Assembly: GCF_040719375.1 (NCBI RefSeq)
Contig: NZ_JBFDTP010000002.1
Span: 1,488,001-1,552,000 of the forward strand
Direction of reading: 5' to 3'
Source of the DNA: Clostridium sp. AN503
GTDB taxonomy: Bacteria > Bacillota > Clostridia > Lachnospirales > Lachnospiraceae
DNA length: 64,000 nt
Position 1 is the stretch's first letter, and every line of letters starts with the position of its first letter. The notes below the pieces were generated by a model. It searched no databases. It was not told where the DNA came from and saw only the letters and a list, made by a program, of their open reading frames with translations. The position numbers and the translations under genes were made by a program. This document shows, piece by piece, positions 17,020 to 25,359 of the stretch.

Positions 17020-18276
17020 ATGAAAATCTACGAAAGCAAGTCGCCTTTGGGGGAAAATATCCACTACTTTATGAAATGGACTGTGATATCAGTCTTTATC
17101 GGCGTTGTGGTCGGATTGATCGGCATGGTATTCAGCAAAGGGGTGACTATGTCGACGGCTGTGTGGAACCAGCATCACTGGACCCTGTTTCTGATGCCGC
17201 TTGCGGGTATTTTTATCATCTGGATCTACCGGGCCAGCCATGAAGAGACCAACCGGGGAACGGATATGGTACTGGAGTCTATTTCCTCAAATCAGGAGAT
17301 CACAGTCGCCACTGCGCCGCTAATCTTTGTCTCTACGGTCATAAGCCATTGCGTCAGCGCCTCGGTGGGCCGGGAGGGAGCCGCCCTGCAGTTGGGCGGA
17401 AGCCTTGGGAACCTGGTAGGAAAGGTGATCCATCTGGATGAAAAGGATAAAAAGATTGCGGTTATGTGCGGCATGAGCGCCTGTTTTGCAGCGCTTTTTG
17501 GTACTCCGCTGGCAGCAGGCGTGTTCTCCATGGAGGTAGTCAGCATTGGCGTCATGTATTATGCAGCCCTGGTCCCGTGCCTGTTTGCCTCCTTTATCGG
17601 CGCCGGGATCTCCAGAAGCTTCGGCGTGATGCCGGACTGGTTTGATATTGGGATCGTGCCGGAATTTGGGCTTCAGGGCGCGGGGATCGCGGTGCTCATC
17701 GGAGCTTTGTGCGCGGCAGTGGGCGTGTTATTCTGCATTGTACTGCACGAGAGCAGCGCGGTATACCGGAGGTATCTGCCCAATCCCTATTTTCGAGTCC
17801 TGGCGGGCAGCGCTGTTTTTATCGTACTTACCCTGATCTTCAAAAGCCGCTACTATAACGGCGGCGGTATGCACCTGATCGAGCGGTGTTTTGAGGGAGA
17901 GCCGATCCCGTACTATGCGTTCCTGATGAAGATGCTGTTCACGGCGGTGGCGCTGGGAGCAGGGTTTAAAGGCGGTGAGATCGTCCCGACGTTGTGTGTG
18001 GGAGCCACCTTTGGCTATATGGTTGCCTCTGTGCTGGGGCTTCCTGTTGGGCTGTGCACGGCGATCGGTATGACCTGCCTGTTTGTCAGCGTGACCAACT
18101 GCCCTGTATCCACTGTGTTCATGGCCTTTGAGCTGTTTGGCTTTGAGGCGATGCCTTATTACTCCATCGCGGTGGCGGTCTGCTTTACTCTGTCGGGGTA
18201 CTATGGCCTGTACAGCAGCCAGAAATTTGTCTACTCCAAGATCAAGGCGGAGTTCATCAACCGCAAGTCCAATTAG
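17020..18276 (+). CDS. CLC family transporter, fluoride-exporting CLC-F type
   Basis: A 418-residue membrane protein with about ten hydrophobic segments. The gating-glutamate motif is GREGAALQLGG (E119), then FGTPLAAGVFSMEV, and late MLFTAVALGAGFKGGEIVPTL (split here as seen, about 300-320) and TNCPVSTVFMAFELFG. These blocks, especially GAGFKGGE and the TP/CP-STV-ELFG region, match the CLC-F clade of fluoride/proton antiporters better than chloride transporters, which carry GSGIP and GREGP. Fluoride specificity is inferred from family resemblance. It is 17 bases from ilvA, probably one transcript. No fluoride riboswitch fits in that gap. Confidence 0.75.
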   Translation: MKIYESKSPLGENIHYFMKWTVISVFIGVVVGLIGMVFSKGVTMSTAVWNQHHWTLFLMPLAGIFIIWIYRASHEETNRGTDMVLESISSNQEITVATAPLIFVSTVISHCVSASVGREGAALQLGGSLGNLVGKVIHLDEKDKKIAVMCGMSACFAALFGTPLAAGVFSMEVVSIGVMYYAALVPCLFASFIGAGISRSFGVMPDWFDIGIVPEFGLQGAGIAVLIGALCAAVGVLFCIVLHESSAVYRRYLPNPYFRVLAGSAVFIVLTLIFKSRYYNGGGMHLIERCFEGEPIPYYAFLMKMLFTAVALGAGFKGGEIVPTLCVGATFGYMVASVLGLPVGLCTAIGMTCLFVSVTNCPVSTVFMAFELFGFEAMPYYSIAVAVCFTLSGYYGLYSSQKFVYSKIKAEFINRKSN

Positions 18277-18336
18277 CGGATAGAGGCCGCCCGAAGCCAG
18301 TATTGCTAAAAGCAGAAATAACCGGAGGTTTAGAGA

Positions 18337-19692
18337 ATGAGAACATTGATAGAACACGTGACGGTGCTCACGATGGATGCAGAAAAGACCGTGCATCAGG
18401 ATGGCTATGTGCTGATCGAGGACGGCCTCATTGCAGCGGTGGGAAACGGCCGTTACCTGGCTGACCCGGATGATCGGACGGAAAATGAGGGCAGTCCCGC
18501 ACCTGTGGATGAGAGGGTGGACGGTGCGGGCGGGATCCTGATGCCGGGGATGGTAAACGTCCACAGCCATATTTCCATGATCCCGTTCCGCTCTATGGGA
18601 GACGACTGCCGTGACAGGCTGAGGCGTTTTTTGTTCCCACTGGAGCTTGCAGCCATGAATCCGGAGCTGATATACCGGAGCGCCCGGTATGCGGTCTGCG
18701 AACTGCTTTTGGCAGGGGTGACCACGGTTCTCGACATGTATTATTTTGAGGATATGGTGGCCCGCGCCTGCGAGGAGATGGGAATCCGGGCCTGGGTGGG
18801 GGAGACCGTCATCAATATGGAGACCTGTGACAGCAAAGAGCCTTACGGCGGTCTTTCTCTGTGTGAGGAGCTGTTGAAAAAGTGGGGCGGACACGACCGG
18901 ATCCATCCTATGGTGGCTCCCCATGCCACCAATACCAACTCCCCGGAGATGCTGAAGGCGGCATATGACCTTGCGGCCCGATATCATGCAAAATATTCGC
19001 TCCATGTCAGCGAAATGGATTATGAAATGGAGCTGTTTAGGGAAAACTATAAGAAGACGCCGATCGCATTCCTGTACGATCTCGGCGTGCTGGGTGAGAA
19101 CACGATCGCAGCCCACTGTATCCATGCCACAGATGAGGATATCGCACTGTTTGCAGAGACTGGCACAAAGGTGGCTCACTGTATCGGCGCAAATACCAAG
19201 GGTGGAAAGGGGATCTGCCCGGTACTTGATATGCGGCGGGCAGGTGTGGATGTGGGCGTGGGGACTGACGGTCCGTCCTCCGGCAACACGCTGGATCTGT
19301 TTACCCAGTTCAAGCTGATCGCCTCGTTCCAGAAGACCAGATATCATGACAGGGGCGTATTCCCGGCTGTAGATATTGTGGAGATGGGGACTGTGGGCGG
19401 CGCGAGGGCGCTGGGAGCAGAGCATGAGATCGGCTCCATCGAGCCGGGGAAAAAGGCGGATCTGGTGCTTTTAGAGACCAGTTCGGTCAATATGTTCCCT
19501 GTTTACAATCCCTATTCCGCTATTGTTTATTCCGCCAATGCTTCCAATGTGGACAGTGTCTGGGTGGACGGTAAAAGGCTGGTAGAGGGTCACAGGCTGA
19601 CCTGCGTAGATCTTCAGGAGGAACGTGAAAAACTGGAGCGGGTCATGGGCGGATTCCGGCGCCACGCAGAGAATTATGCCGATATGATCTGA
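18337..19692 (+). CDS. Amidohydrolase (SAH/MTA deaminase-like, SsnA/AtzA family)
   Basis: A 451-residue metal-dependent hydrolase. Visible metal and catalytic motifs are NVHSH (H76, H78), LHVSE, AAHCIH and GTDGPSSGN, in the order typical of cytosine-deaminase-like amidohydrolases. The C-terminal IEPGKKADLVLLE and VDGKRLVEG complete the composite beta domain. Relatives deaminate 5'-methylthioadenosine, S-adenosylhomocysteine or guanine, or dechlorinate triazines; the substrate here is not certain. A ribosome site CCGGAGG precedes the ATG. It ends with a terminator, then the first Pot-type importer, which might import its substrate or a related nitrogen compound. Confidence 0.8.
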   Translation: MRTLIEHVTVLTMDAEKTVHQDGYVLIEDGLIAAVGNGRYLADPDDRTENEGSPAPVDERVDGAGGILMPGMVNVHSHISMIPFRSMGDDCRDRLRRFLFPLELAAMNPELIYRSARYAVCELLLAGVTTVLDMYYFEDMVARACEEMGIRAWVGETVINMETCDSKEPYGGLSLCEELLKKWGGHDRIHPMVAPHATNTNSPEMLKAAYDLAARYHAKYSLHVSEMDYEMELFRENYKKTPIAFLYDLGVLGENTIAAHCIHATDEDIALFAETGTKVAHCIGANTKGGKGICPVLDMRRAGVDVGVGTDGPSSGNTLDLFTQFKLIASFQKTRYHDRGVFPAVDIVEMGTVGGARALGAEHEIGSIEPGKKADLVLLETSSVNMFPVYNPYSAIVYSANASNVDSVWVDGKRLVEGHRLTCVDLQEEREKLERVMGGFRRHAENYADMI

Positions 19693-19704
19693 TGTTTTTT
19701 GCGA

Positions 19705-19755
19705 TTACAGTCCGGCTGTCCAAACGTGGATTTTGCGCCGGGCTGTAACTCTTTT
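19705..19755 (+). terminator. Terminator after the amidohydrolase gene
   Basis: TTACAG-T-CCGGC (19705-19716) pairs with GCCGG-G-CTGTAA (19737-19748), followed by CTCTTTT. Confidence 0.75.
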
Positions 19756-19780
19756 CCTGTCGTTTTCTGTAAAAACGCGG

Positions 19781-19809
19781 TTGACAATTTACCGCATCAA
19801 TGGTATGGT
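19781..19809 (+). promoter_or_regulatory. Predicted sigma-A promoter of the first Pot-type operon
   Basis: TTGACA (19781-19786), 17-bp spacer, TATGGT (19804-19809). Transcription would start near 19816, giving a leader of about 145 bases before the first gene. Confidence 0.7.
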
Positions 19810-19825
19810 AATTCTATTAGAAAAA

Positions 19826-19903
19826 ATGATAAGAATTGCAGGATATATAAGAGGGACTGTTTAATGAAGGCTGGATGAGCTTATAAATAAACGGCCCTTT
19901 TTT
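19826..19903 (+). promoter_or_regulatory. Leader with possible short peptide and intrinsic terminator (attenuator)
   Basis: GGG(A)CTGTTTA (19853-19863) pairs with TAAACGGCCC (19888-19897) and is followed by TTTTTT (19898-19903), so this is an intrinsic terminator between the promoter and the first transporter gene. A 12-codon frame MIRIAGYIRGTV (19826-19864) ends with its TAA inside the left arm of the stem, and an ATG (19864-19866) overlaps that stop. The ribosome site for the mini-frame is weak. The layout suggests control by attenuation; whether by translation, protein or ligand cannot be decided here. Confidence 0.5.
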
Positions 19904-19963
19904 ACGGCTTTTCTCTGTATCCCGCACATTTTTTCGACTATGTAAGAAAGGTTGGTAGGACCA

Positions 19964-20797
19964 TTGCTTGAAAAGAAAACAAAGATTTACTGGCTGTTTA
20001 TTCTGCCCGGATGCCTGTTTCTGGCGGTTTTTATGCTGATCCCCTTATTCTCCCTTATATTTAAGACTTTTTTTGATGAGGGCGGCAGTTTTTCCCTGGC
20101 TAATTATTTTTCTTTACTGGAGAGCGTTTATTTCAAGCAGGTGTTCTGGCGCAGCATCCGTTTAAGCCTGATCAGCACAGTTGTGTGCGCTATGCTGGGT
20201 TTCCCTACGGCGTACTATATTTCAAAATATGCCAGGAATAAAGGGGTACTGATGGCCCTTGCCGTCTTCCCCATGTTCACCAGCCCGGTGATCCGGTCCT
20301 TCAGCTGGATGGTCATTCTCGGCAAAAAGGGATTTGTCAACAACGCTCTGGTACAGCTTGGACTGGTGGCGAAGCCCATCAGCCTGCTTTATAATGAATT
20401 TTCCATGGTGGTGGGCTTTATCCAGCTTTTCCTGCCGCTCATGATCCTGTCCCTGATCGGAGTCATGGACAATATTTCGGAAGATTTGAACCTGGCCGCC
20501 GGCAGCCTGGGTGCGTCCCGGGCCAGTGTATTCCGGCATGTGATCCTGCCCCTTAGCATTCCCGGATTGGTGACGGGGAGCGTGCTGGTATTCACCGGAT
20601 GTTTGACGGCATATACGACGCCTCAGCTTTTAGGCGGCACGGACACCCGTGTGCTGGCAACCATGATCTATCAGCAGGCCATGTCCCTCGGTGACTGGAC
20701 CCAGGCATCTGTGGTGGCGGTGGTGATGATCGTGGTGACCATACTGGTATCCAGCGGCATCAATGCAGTCAGCCGGAAGCTGAACCCAACGATTTAA
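19964..20797 (+). CDS. ABC transporter permease, PotB-type
   Basis: A 277-residue inner-membrane permease with six hydrophobic segments, starting near LLEKKTKIYWLFILPGCLFL. The ATPase-contact loop is LAAGSLGASRASVFRHVILP. It belongs to the spermidine/putrescine-type (PotB/PotH) permeases. The start is uncertain: TTG 19952 abuts GAAAGG, whereas TTG 19964 lies after AAAGG and TAGGA at more suitable spacing and is preferred. It is the first gene of a B-A-D-C ordered operon, lying downstream of an attenuator-like leader. Confidence 0.85.
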   Translation: MLEKKTKIYWLFILPGCLFLAVFMLIPLFSLIFKTFFDEGGSFSLANYFSLLESVYFKQVFWRSIRLSLISTVVCAMLGFPTAYYISKYARNKGVLMALAVFPMFTSPVIRSFSWMVILGKKGFVNNALVQLGLVAKPISLLYNEFSMVVGFIQLFLPLMILSLIGVMDNISEDLNLAAGSLGASRASVFRHVILPLSIPGLVTGSVLVFTGCLTAYTTPQLLGGTDTRVLATMIYQQAMSLGDWTQASVVAVVMIVVTILVSSGINAVSRKLNPTI

Positions 20798-20850
20798 AAC
20801 AGTCTGGCACAGGACGATAATCAACGATAGGTGAGATAAAGGAGAACGAT

Positions 20851-21888
20851 ATGGCACTGTTGGAATTGCAGAACATCACAGCAGGATATGACAAGAATGT
20901 TATCTTAAAGGATTTGAACTTCCAGGTGGAGAAGGGAGAGCTGGTTTCTCTGTTAGGCTCCAGTGGATGCGGTAAGACCACGACTCTGAGGCTGATTGCC
21001 GGTTTTTCCACCCCGATGGACGGCAAATTCATCTTTGACGGCAAGGACTACACCCAGGTGCCGCTCAATAAGCGGAATTTCGGATTTGTATTCCAGAGCT
21101 ACGCGCTGTTTCCTCACATGACTGTATATGACAACGTGGCGTTTGGCTTAAAGATGCGGAAGACGGCGCCGGAGCAGATGAAAAAAGAAGTCATGGAGAT
21201 GCTTGAGACCGTGGATCTTTTAGGTTTTGAAAACAGGTTCCCGAAGGAAATGTCCGGCGGACAGCGCCAGCGAGTGGCACTTGCCAGGGCGCTCGTGATC
21301 AAACCGGATCTGCTGCTTTTGGATGAGCCTCTCAGCAATCTGGATGCGAAGCTGCGCGTCAAGATGCGCGTGGAGATCCGCCGCCTGCAGCAGAAGTTCG
21401 GATTTACAGCCATATATGTGACCCACGACCAGGAGGAGTGCTTCGCGATCTCCGACAAGGTCGCGATCATGAACCATGGGGTGATCGAGCAGATGGACAG
21501 CCCGTCTGTGATCTACAATCATCCAAAGACCGAGTTTATTGCTCATTTTGTGGGCTTTGAGAATTTCCTGGATTTAAAGAGAGCAGAGGGCGCAGGAGAG
21601 TTTTTGGCTCAGGATGGAAGCCGGATCCATGTGACGGATGGAAAGGACGGGGATGCGTTTAAGGCGTGTATCCGCCCGGAGGATATCCAGGTCGTACCGG
21701 CTGGAACGGAGGCGGTCAATCCGCTGTCCGGTGAAGTTGTGGTAAGTACATTCCTTGGCAAGCGCAACCAGTATAACGTACGCACCGCCATTGGTGAGTT
21801 CGAGGTCAGCACAGACCAGGAGAGTGTTTACAGGATCGGAGACCGGGTTACCCTGTCTCTGACTCCCAATAAAATCATTTTGCTTTAA
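20851..21888 (+). CDS. ABC transporter ATPase, PotA-type
   Basis: A 345-residue ATPase with all standard motifs: Walker A GSSGCGKTT, Q-loop FVFQSYALFPHMTV, signature MSGGQRQRVALARAL, Walker B LLLLDEPLSNLD, H-loop YVTHDQEE, and a C-terminal TOBE-like regulatory domain from about residue 240. It powers the flanking permeases. Ribosome site AAAGGAG. The substrate is set by the binding protein next door; polyamine, iron and thiamine-type importers all use this ATPase form. Confidence 0.9.
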   Translation: MALLELQNITAGYDKNVILKDLNFQVEKGELVSLLGSSGCGKTTTLRLIAGFSTPMDGKFIFDGKDYTQVPLNKRNFGFVFQSYALFPHMTVYDNVAFGLKMRKTAPEQMKKEVMEMLETVDLLGFENRFPKEMSGGQRQRVALARALVIKPDLLLLDEPLSNLDAKLRVKMRVEIRRLQQKFGFTAIYVTHDQEECFAISDKVAIMNHGVIEQMDSPSVIYNHPKTEFIAHFVGFENFLDLKRAEGAGEFLAQDGSRIHVTDGKDGDAFKACIRPEDIQVVPAGTEAVNPLSGEVVVSTFLGKRNQYNVRTAIGEFEVSTDQESVYRIGDRVTLSLTPNKIILL

Positions 21889-21906
21889 GGATAAGGAGAA
21901 AAGATT

Positions 21907-23043
21907 ATGAAAAAGAAATTGATGAGCGTAATGCTGGTTGCAGCTATGGCTGCTTCCCTGACCGCATGCGGCGGGTCGTCCAAAGAGGAGACCACGGCGA
22001 AGGCTGAGTCAGAGACTCAGGCAGCAGCGGCAGGAGAAGGTGAAAGTGCAGCGGCTGGCGCAGATCTGGGGAATTTTGAGGGACAGGAGTTAAAGGTATC
22101 CACATTCTCCTTCAACGCAGAGCTGCTTCAGAAGAACGTATATGATCCGTTTATGGAAGCGACCGGCTGCAAGCTGATCGTGGAGGGCGGCAAGAACGCA
22201 GAGCGCGTGACCAAGATCAAAGAGACCCCGGCCAACTATGACGTAGTCATCATCGGCGACGCATTCGTTGCGGACTTGATCGATGCGGACCTGTTAGAGA
22301 AGATGGATTACAGCACCCTTGGAAACATGGATGCCCTGTATGACAACGCAAAGGCTCCGTTCGGCGCAGAGTACGGCCCGGCCTATACCTTTAACCGCCT
22401 GGGCATTGTTTATGACAAGTCCACCTGCCCGATCGAGATCACTTCCTGGGCTGACTTATGGAATCCGGAGCTGGAAGGTTCCATTGCGATCCCGGATATC
22501 ACAACGACCTCCGGTCCGCTGTTCTATTATGCGACTGCAAAGATGGCAGGTCTGACTCCTGGACAGGATGACGACGCGATCTTCGCAAAGATGGCAGAGT
22601 TAAAGCCAAATGTGATGAAGACCTATACCAGCGCCAACGATACGATCACCATGTTAAACCAGGGTGAGATCTCCGTTGCCGTCCTGCTTGACTTCTCCTA
22701 TACCGCAGCAAAGTCTGCTTCTGAGGATTATGTATGGGTTGACCCGAGCGAGGGCAATTACAGCGGTTACAATACGCTGAACATTATCAAGGGCTGTGAG
22801 AACAAAGAACTGGCTATGGCATTCATTGATTTCTATCTTTCCAAGGAAGTCCAGCTTGCAGAAGCAGTGGACGGCGTAGATTCTCCGGTACGCACAGACG
22901 TTGAGCTGACCGCAGAGCAGGCAGCGAACTTTACCTACGGGAAAGAGATGATCGACAACCTGCTGCTTCCGGACTGGTCTGTGATCAATGCCAATAAGGC
23001 TGGCTGGACCACCCAGTGGAATGAGTTATTCTCCGTGCAGTAA
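21907..23043 (+). CDS. Lipoprotein substrate-binding protein, spermidine/putrescine-type
   Basis: A 378-residue lipoprotein. The signal peptide ends in SLTAC (lipid-bearing C21), followed by a low-complexity Ala/Glu/Thr linker to about residue 55. The mature part has the periplasmic-binding-protein class F layout: LKVSTFSFNAELL, YDVVIIGDAFVADL, YGPAYTFNRLGIVYDK, ITSWADLWNPELEGSI. It captures the substrate outside the cell for the PotB/PotC-type permeases. It is less PotD-like than the protein at 31498, so the two operons probably have different substrates. Confidence 0.85.
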   Translation: MKKKLMSVMLVAAMAASLTACGGSSKEETTAKAESETQAAAAGEGESAAAGADLGNFEGQELKVSTFSFNAELLQKNVYDPFMEATGCKLIVEGGKNAERVTKIKETPANYDVVIIGDAFVADLIDADLLEKMDYSTLGNMDALYDNAKAPFGAEYGPAYTFNRLGIVYDKSTCPIEITSWADLWNPELEGSIAIPDITTTSGPLFYYATAKMAGLTPGQDDDAIFAKMAELKPNVMKTYTSANDTITMLNQGEISVAVLLDFSYTAAKSASEDYVWVDPSEGNYSGYNTLNIIKGCENKELAMAFIDFYLSKEVQLAEAVDGVDSPVRTDVELTAEQAANFTYGKEMIDNLLLPDWSVINANKAGWTTQWNELFSVQ

Positions 23044-23081
23044 TCTGCCAGATAGAAACTGTCGCTAAAAAGGAGTTATTC

Positions 23082-23861
23082 ATGAAAAAGAGTAAATCGC
23101 TGTTTCTTGTCACATTGCTGGTATATATCTTCCTGATCGGTCCGCTGCTTGTCATCATGGCGGCCTCCTTCAGCGATACCACCTACTTAAAGTTCCCGGG
23201 AGAGGGATTTACGTTCAAGTGGTATGAGCAGATCCTGAAGGTGAAGACCTTTGGAAGCGCAGCAAAATACAGTATCATCATCGCATTTGCCGCAACCTTT
23301 GTGGCCCTGCTTTTGGGCCTCCCGGCGGCCTATGCCTTAAACCGCTACCGGTTCAAGGGAAAGGAGTTCATCAAGGGACTTTTCCTGTCCCCGGTGCTGA
23401 TCCCGGTGATTGTGCTCGGCTTCGTGATGCTCCGTTATGTGGTGAACCGGTTTAAGCTTCCGGCACTGCCCAGCCTGCTGATCGGCCATACGATCCTGTC
23501 GATCCCGTATGTGATGCGGGTGGTGACCTCCAGCCTGGCGAACTTTGATTTCTCCATGGAGGAAGCGGCCCGGATATTGGGGGCAGGCAATGGATATACA
23601 TTTTTCCATATCCTGCTGCCGAACATCAAGTCCGGTATCGTATCGGCGTGTATCATGGCGATCATCAACTCCTTCAATAACGTATCCCTGTCTGCGTTTT
23701 TAACCAGTGCGGGGGTGACGGTGCTGCCGATCGAGATGATGGCTTATGTGGAATACCACTTTGATCCGACGATCGCGGCTCTGGCGACGCTCCTGATGGT
23801 GATCACCCTGGGAGTGATGCTGGTGATCGAGAAGACATTGGGGCTTAAGAGCGTGGTTTAA
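23082..23861 (+). CDS. ABC transporter permease, PotC-type
   Basis: A 259-residue permease with about six membrane segments and the contact loop MEEAARILGAGNGYTFFHILLP. It pairs with the permease at 19964. Ribosome site AAGGAG lies before the ATG. It is the last gene of the operon; a clear terminator follows at 23882. Confidence 0.88.
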   Translation: MKKSKSLFLVTLLVYIFLIGPLLVIMAASFSDTTYLKFPGEGFTFKWYEQILKVKTFGSAAKYSIIIAFAATFVALLLGLPAAYALNRYRFKGKEFIKGLFLSPVLIPVIVLGFVMLRYVVNRFKLPALPSLLIGHTILSIPYVMRVVTSSLANFDFSMEEAARILGAGNGYTFFHILLPNIKSGIVSACIMAIINSFNNVSLSAFLTSAGVTVLPIEMMAYVEYHFDPTIAALATLLMVITLGVMLVIEKTLGLKSVV

Positions 23862-23881
23862 TACTTTAGATATAAAATGCA

Positions 23882-23932
23882 AAAGGTCAGTAGATGGATT
23901 CATTGGGAATGCATCCGCTGACCTTTATTTTT
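23882..23932. terminator. Terminator after the first Pot-type operon
   Basis: AAAGGTCAG (23882-23890) pairs with CTGACCTTT (23918-23926), with an inner stem GGATTC/GAATGCATCC, then ATTTTTG. The lactonase gene converges on it from the other side. Confidence 0.8.
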
Positions 23933-23989
23933 GCAGTTCTGTTTTGTAGCAGCCGGAATTGCGGCAAGAGATTTTATGGACAACTGATC

Positions 23990-25030
23990 TTATAAAAAGC
24001 TAATACATACAGGACTTCCTGTCCCGATGATGTTCAGTGTAGGAACCAGGCTTCCCGTAACTGGGTCAAACCGGAATTCCACGATGGTATCGCTGTCCTC
24101 GTTTGCAACATAGCAGTTTCCATTTGGTGCAAAACAGAAGAACCGCGGAGTTTTGCCAAGGCAGGGAAAAAATCCTGTATTTTTCAGATAGCCGGTCAGT
24201 GGATCGATCCGATATACCGCCATCAGATCCGTGTAACGGTTTGAGACCAGCACGTACTGCCCGGACGGGTCTACCATGACTTCGCTGGCGTCGGAATAGC
24301 TGGTGATGGTTTCTGGTACGGTGGTAAGCTCCTGCATAGGGCATAAGGCTCCGTCGGCATTGTCAAAACGAAAATAGAGCACTTTGTTGCCCTTTTCCTC
24401 ACACATATACAGCCAGCGGTTGTTTGGATGAATGGCGGCATGGCGGGGTTCGTCCCAGGTCCGCGCAAGGAACCGGTCTGTCTCGGTGAAAACTCCGGAG
24501 TTTTCATCAAACTTCAGCGCTCGCAGCTGCCCGTAGCCATGGATGCGCCCCTGTGCGCAGGCAAACAGATAGGAACCGCTCTGGTCCCACAGGCACTGGT
24601 GGACTGTGGAGACGCTCCCTTCCTCTTTGCCTTCAAATGTGAAGGAGGAAATGATCTCTCCCAGGCTCCCGTCCTCTCTGCGGCGGATCGTATACAGAGT
24701 ACCTCCCTGAAGGGTCGCGACAATGACATGGCGGTTATCCTTTGATACTGTGATATCCACTGGATTTTTACCGCCGATATCAATGGTATTTAAATGCTTC
24801 AGCGTACCGTCTTCAAGACGCTCATAGCTGGATACCAGGGTCAGATCCCCGTGTACGCTGTATAAGTACCGATGTTCCCGGTCGAAACACTGGTAGCTGG
24901 GGTTTTCCTCTGTAAAAAGGCACTGTTTTTCCTTCCAGCGTCCGTCAGGCAGGATCTCATATACCATCAGGCCCCGTCCCCGCGCATTGCGGGCTTTGGT
25001 TGTCCGACATCCCACATAAGCATATTTCAT
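23990..25030 (-). CDS. Lactonase family beta-propeller protein (6-phosphogluconolactonase-like)
   Basis: A 346-residue protein starting MKYAYVGCRTT, with repeated YVLVSNR / NRWLYMCEE / GNCYVANEDSDTIVEF blade motifs of the seven-bladed lactonase (Pgl/YkgB) family. Members hydrolyse 6-phosphogluconolactone or muconate lactones. There is no signal peptide, so it is cytoplasmic. An AAGGAGG ribosome site supports the ATG at 25030. It is a single-gene unit with its own promoter and no sugar-phosphate partner next to it, so the actual lactone is unknown. Confidence 0.75.
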   Translation of the reverse strand: MKYAYVGCRTTKARNARGRGLMVYEILPDGRWKEKQCLFTEENPSYQCFDREHRYLYSVHGDLTLVSSYERLEDGTLKHLNTIDIGGKNPVDITVSKDNRHVIVATLQGGTLYTIRRREDGSLGEIISSFTFEGKEEGSVSTVHQCLWDQSGSYLFACAQGRIHGYGQLRALKFDENSGVFTETDRFLARTWDEPRHAAIHPNNRWLYMCEEKGNKVLYFRFDNADGALCPMQELTTVPETITSYSDASEVMVDPSGQYVLVSNRYTDLMAVYRIDPLTGYLKNTGFFPCLGKTPRFFCFAPNGNCYVANEDSDTIVEFRFDPVTGSLVPTLNIIGTGSPVCISFL

Positions 25031-25083
25031 GTTTTCATCCTCCTTGCATGGCCGTCCCGGTTCGTCCGGCCGGTTCTGTCTGT

Positions 25084-25113
25084 ATTATAAACAGATTGTA
25101 TCAGGAAGTAAAA
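25084..25113 (-). promoter_or_regulatory. Predicted promoter of the lactonase gene
   Basis: On the minus strand TTTACT (25113-25108), 18-bp spacer, TATAAT (25089-25084). Confidence 0.55.
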
Positions 25114-25359
25114 TTTGTTTTTTTGTATGACGCAATAGGCTGTCAGGAAGCGTAGAACTGGTAAGCTCCGGCTATATTTGGACAGTGTGCATAACTGCGG
25201 CAGAATATAATTGTAAAAAATCACTATAGCGAGAGGGCGCGCAGGCATTTTGAGGCTATCACGCCATATGGAAATACATATTTTACCGGATAGTTTTTTT
25301 CTGATAGGATTAAGCCATGAAAGACATGTCTGTGAAAGAAACGGTAAAGGAGAAGGAAT
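25114..25359 (+). promoter_or_regulatory. Intergenic leader upstream of the MatC-like permease, with a candidate promoter
   Basis: This AT-rich gap between divergent genes has no credible frame. TTTACC (25282-25287), a 17-bp spacer and TAGGAT (25305-25310) form a candidate promoter for the permease, about 50 bases before its start. I see no convincing riboswitch or hairpin. Confidence 0.4.

Noticed and set aside
17728..19425. A 565-codon open frame on the minus strand
   Set aside because: It lies entirely antisense to the CLC gene and the amidohydrolase, is rich in His, Arg and Gln as expected of a shadow frame in GC-rich codons, and has no ribosome site or recognisable domain.
19816..19903. 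Purine, guanidine or preQ1 riboswitch in the leader of the first Pot-type operon
   Set aside because: I could not find the conserved junction or loop bases of any of these classes; only a terminator hairpin and a short frame are supported.
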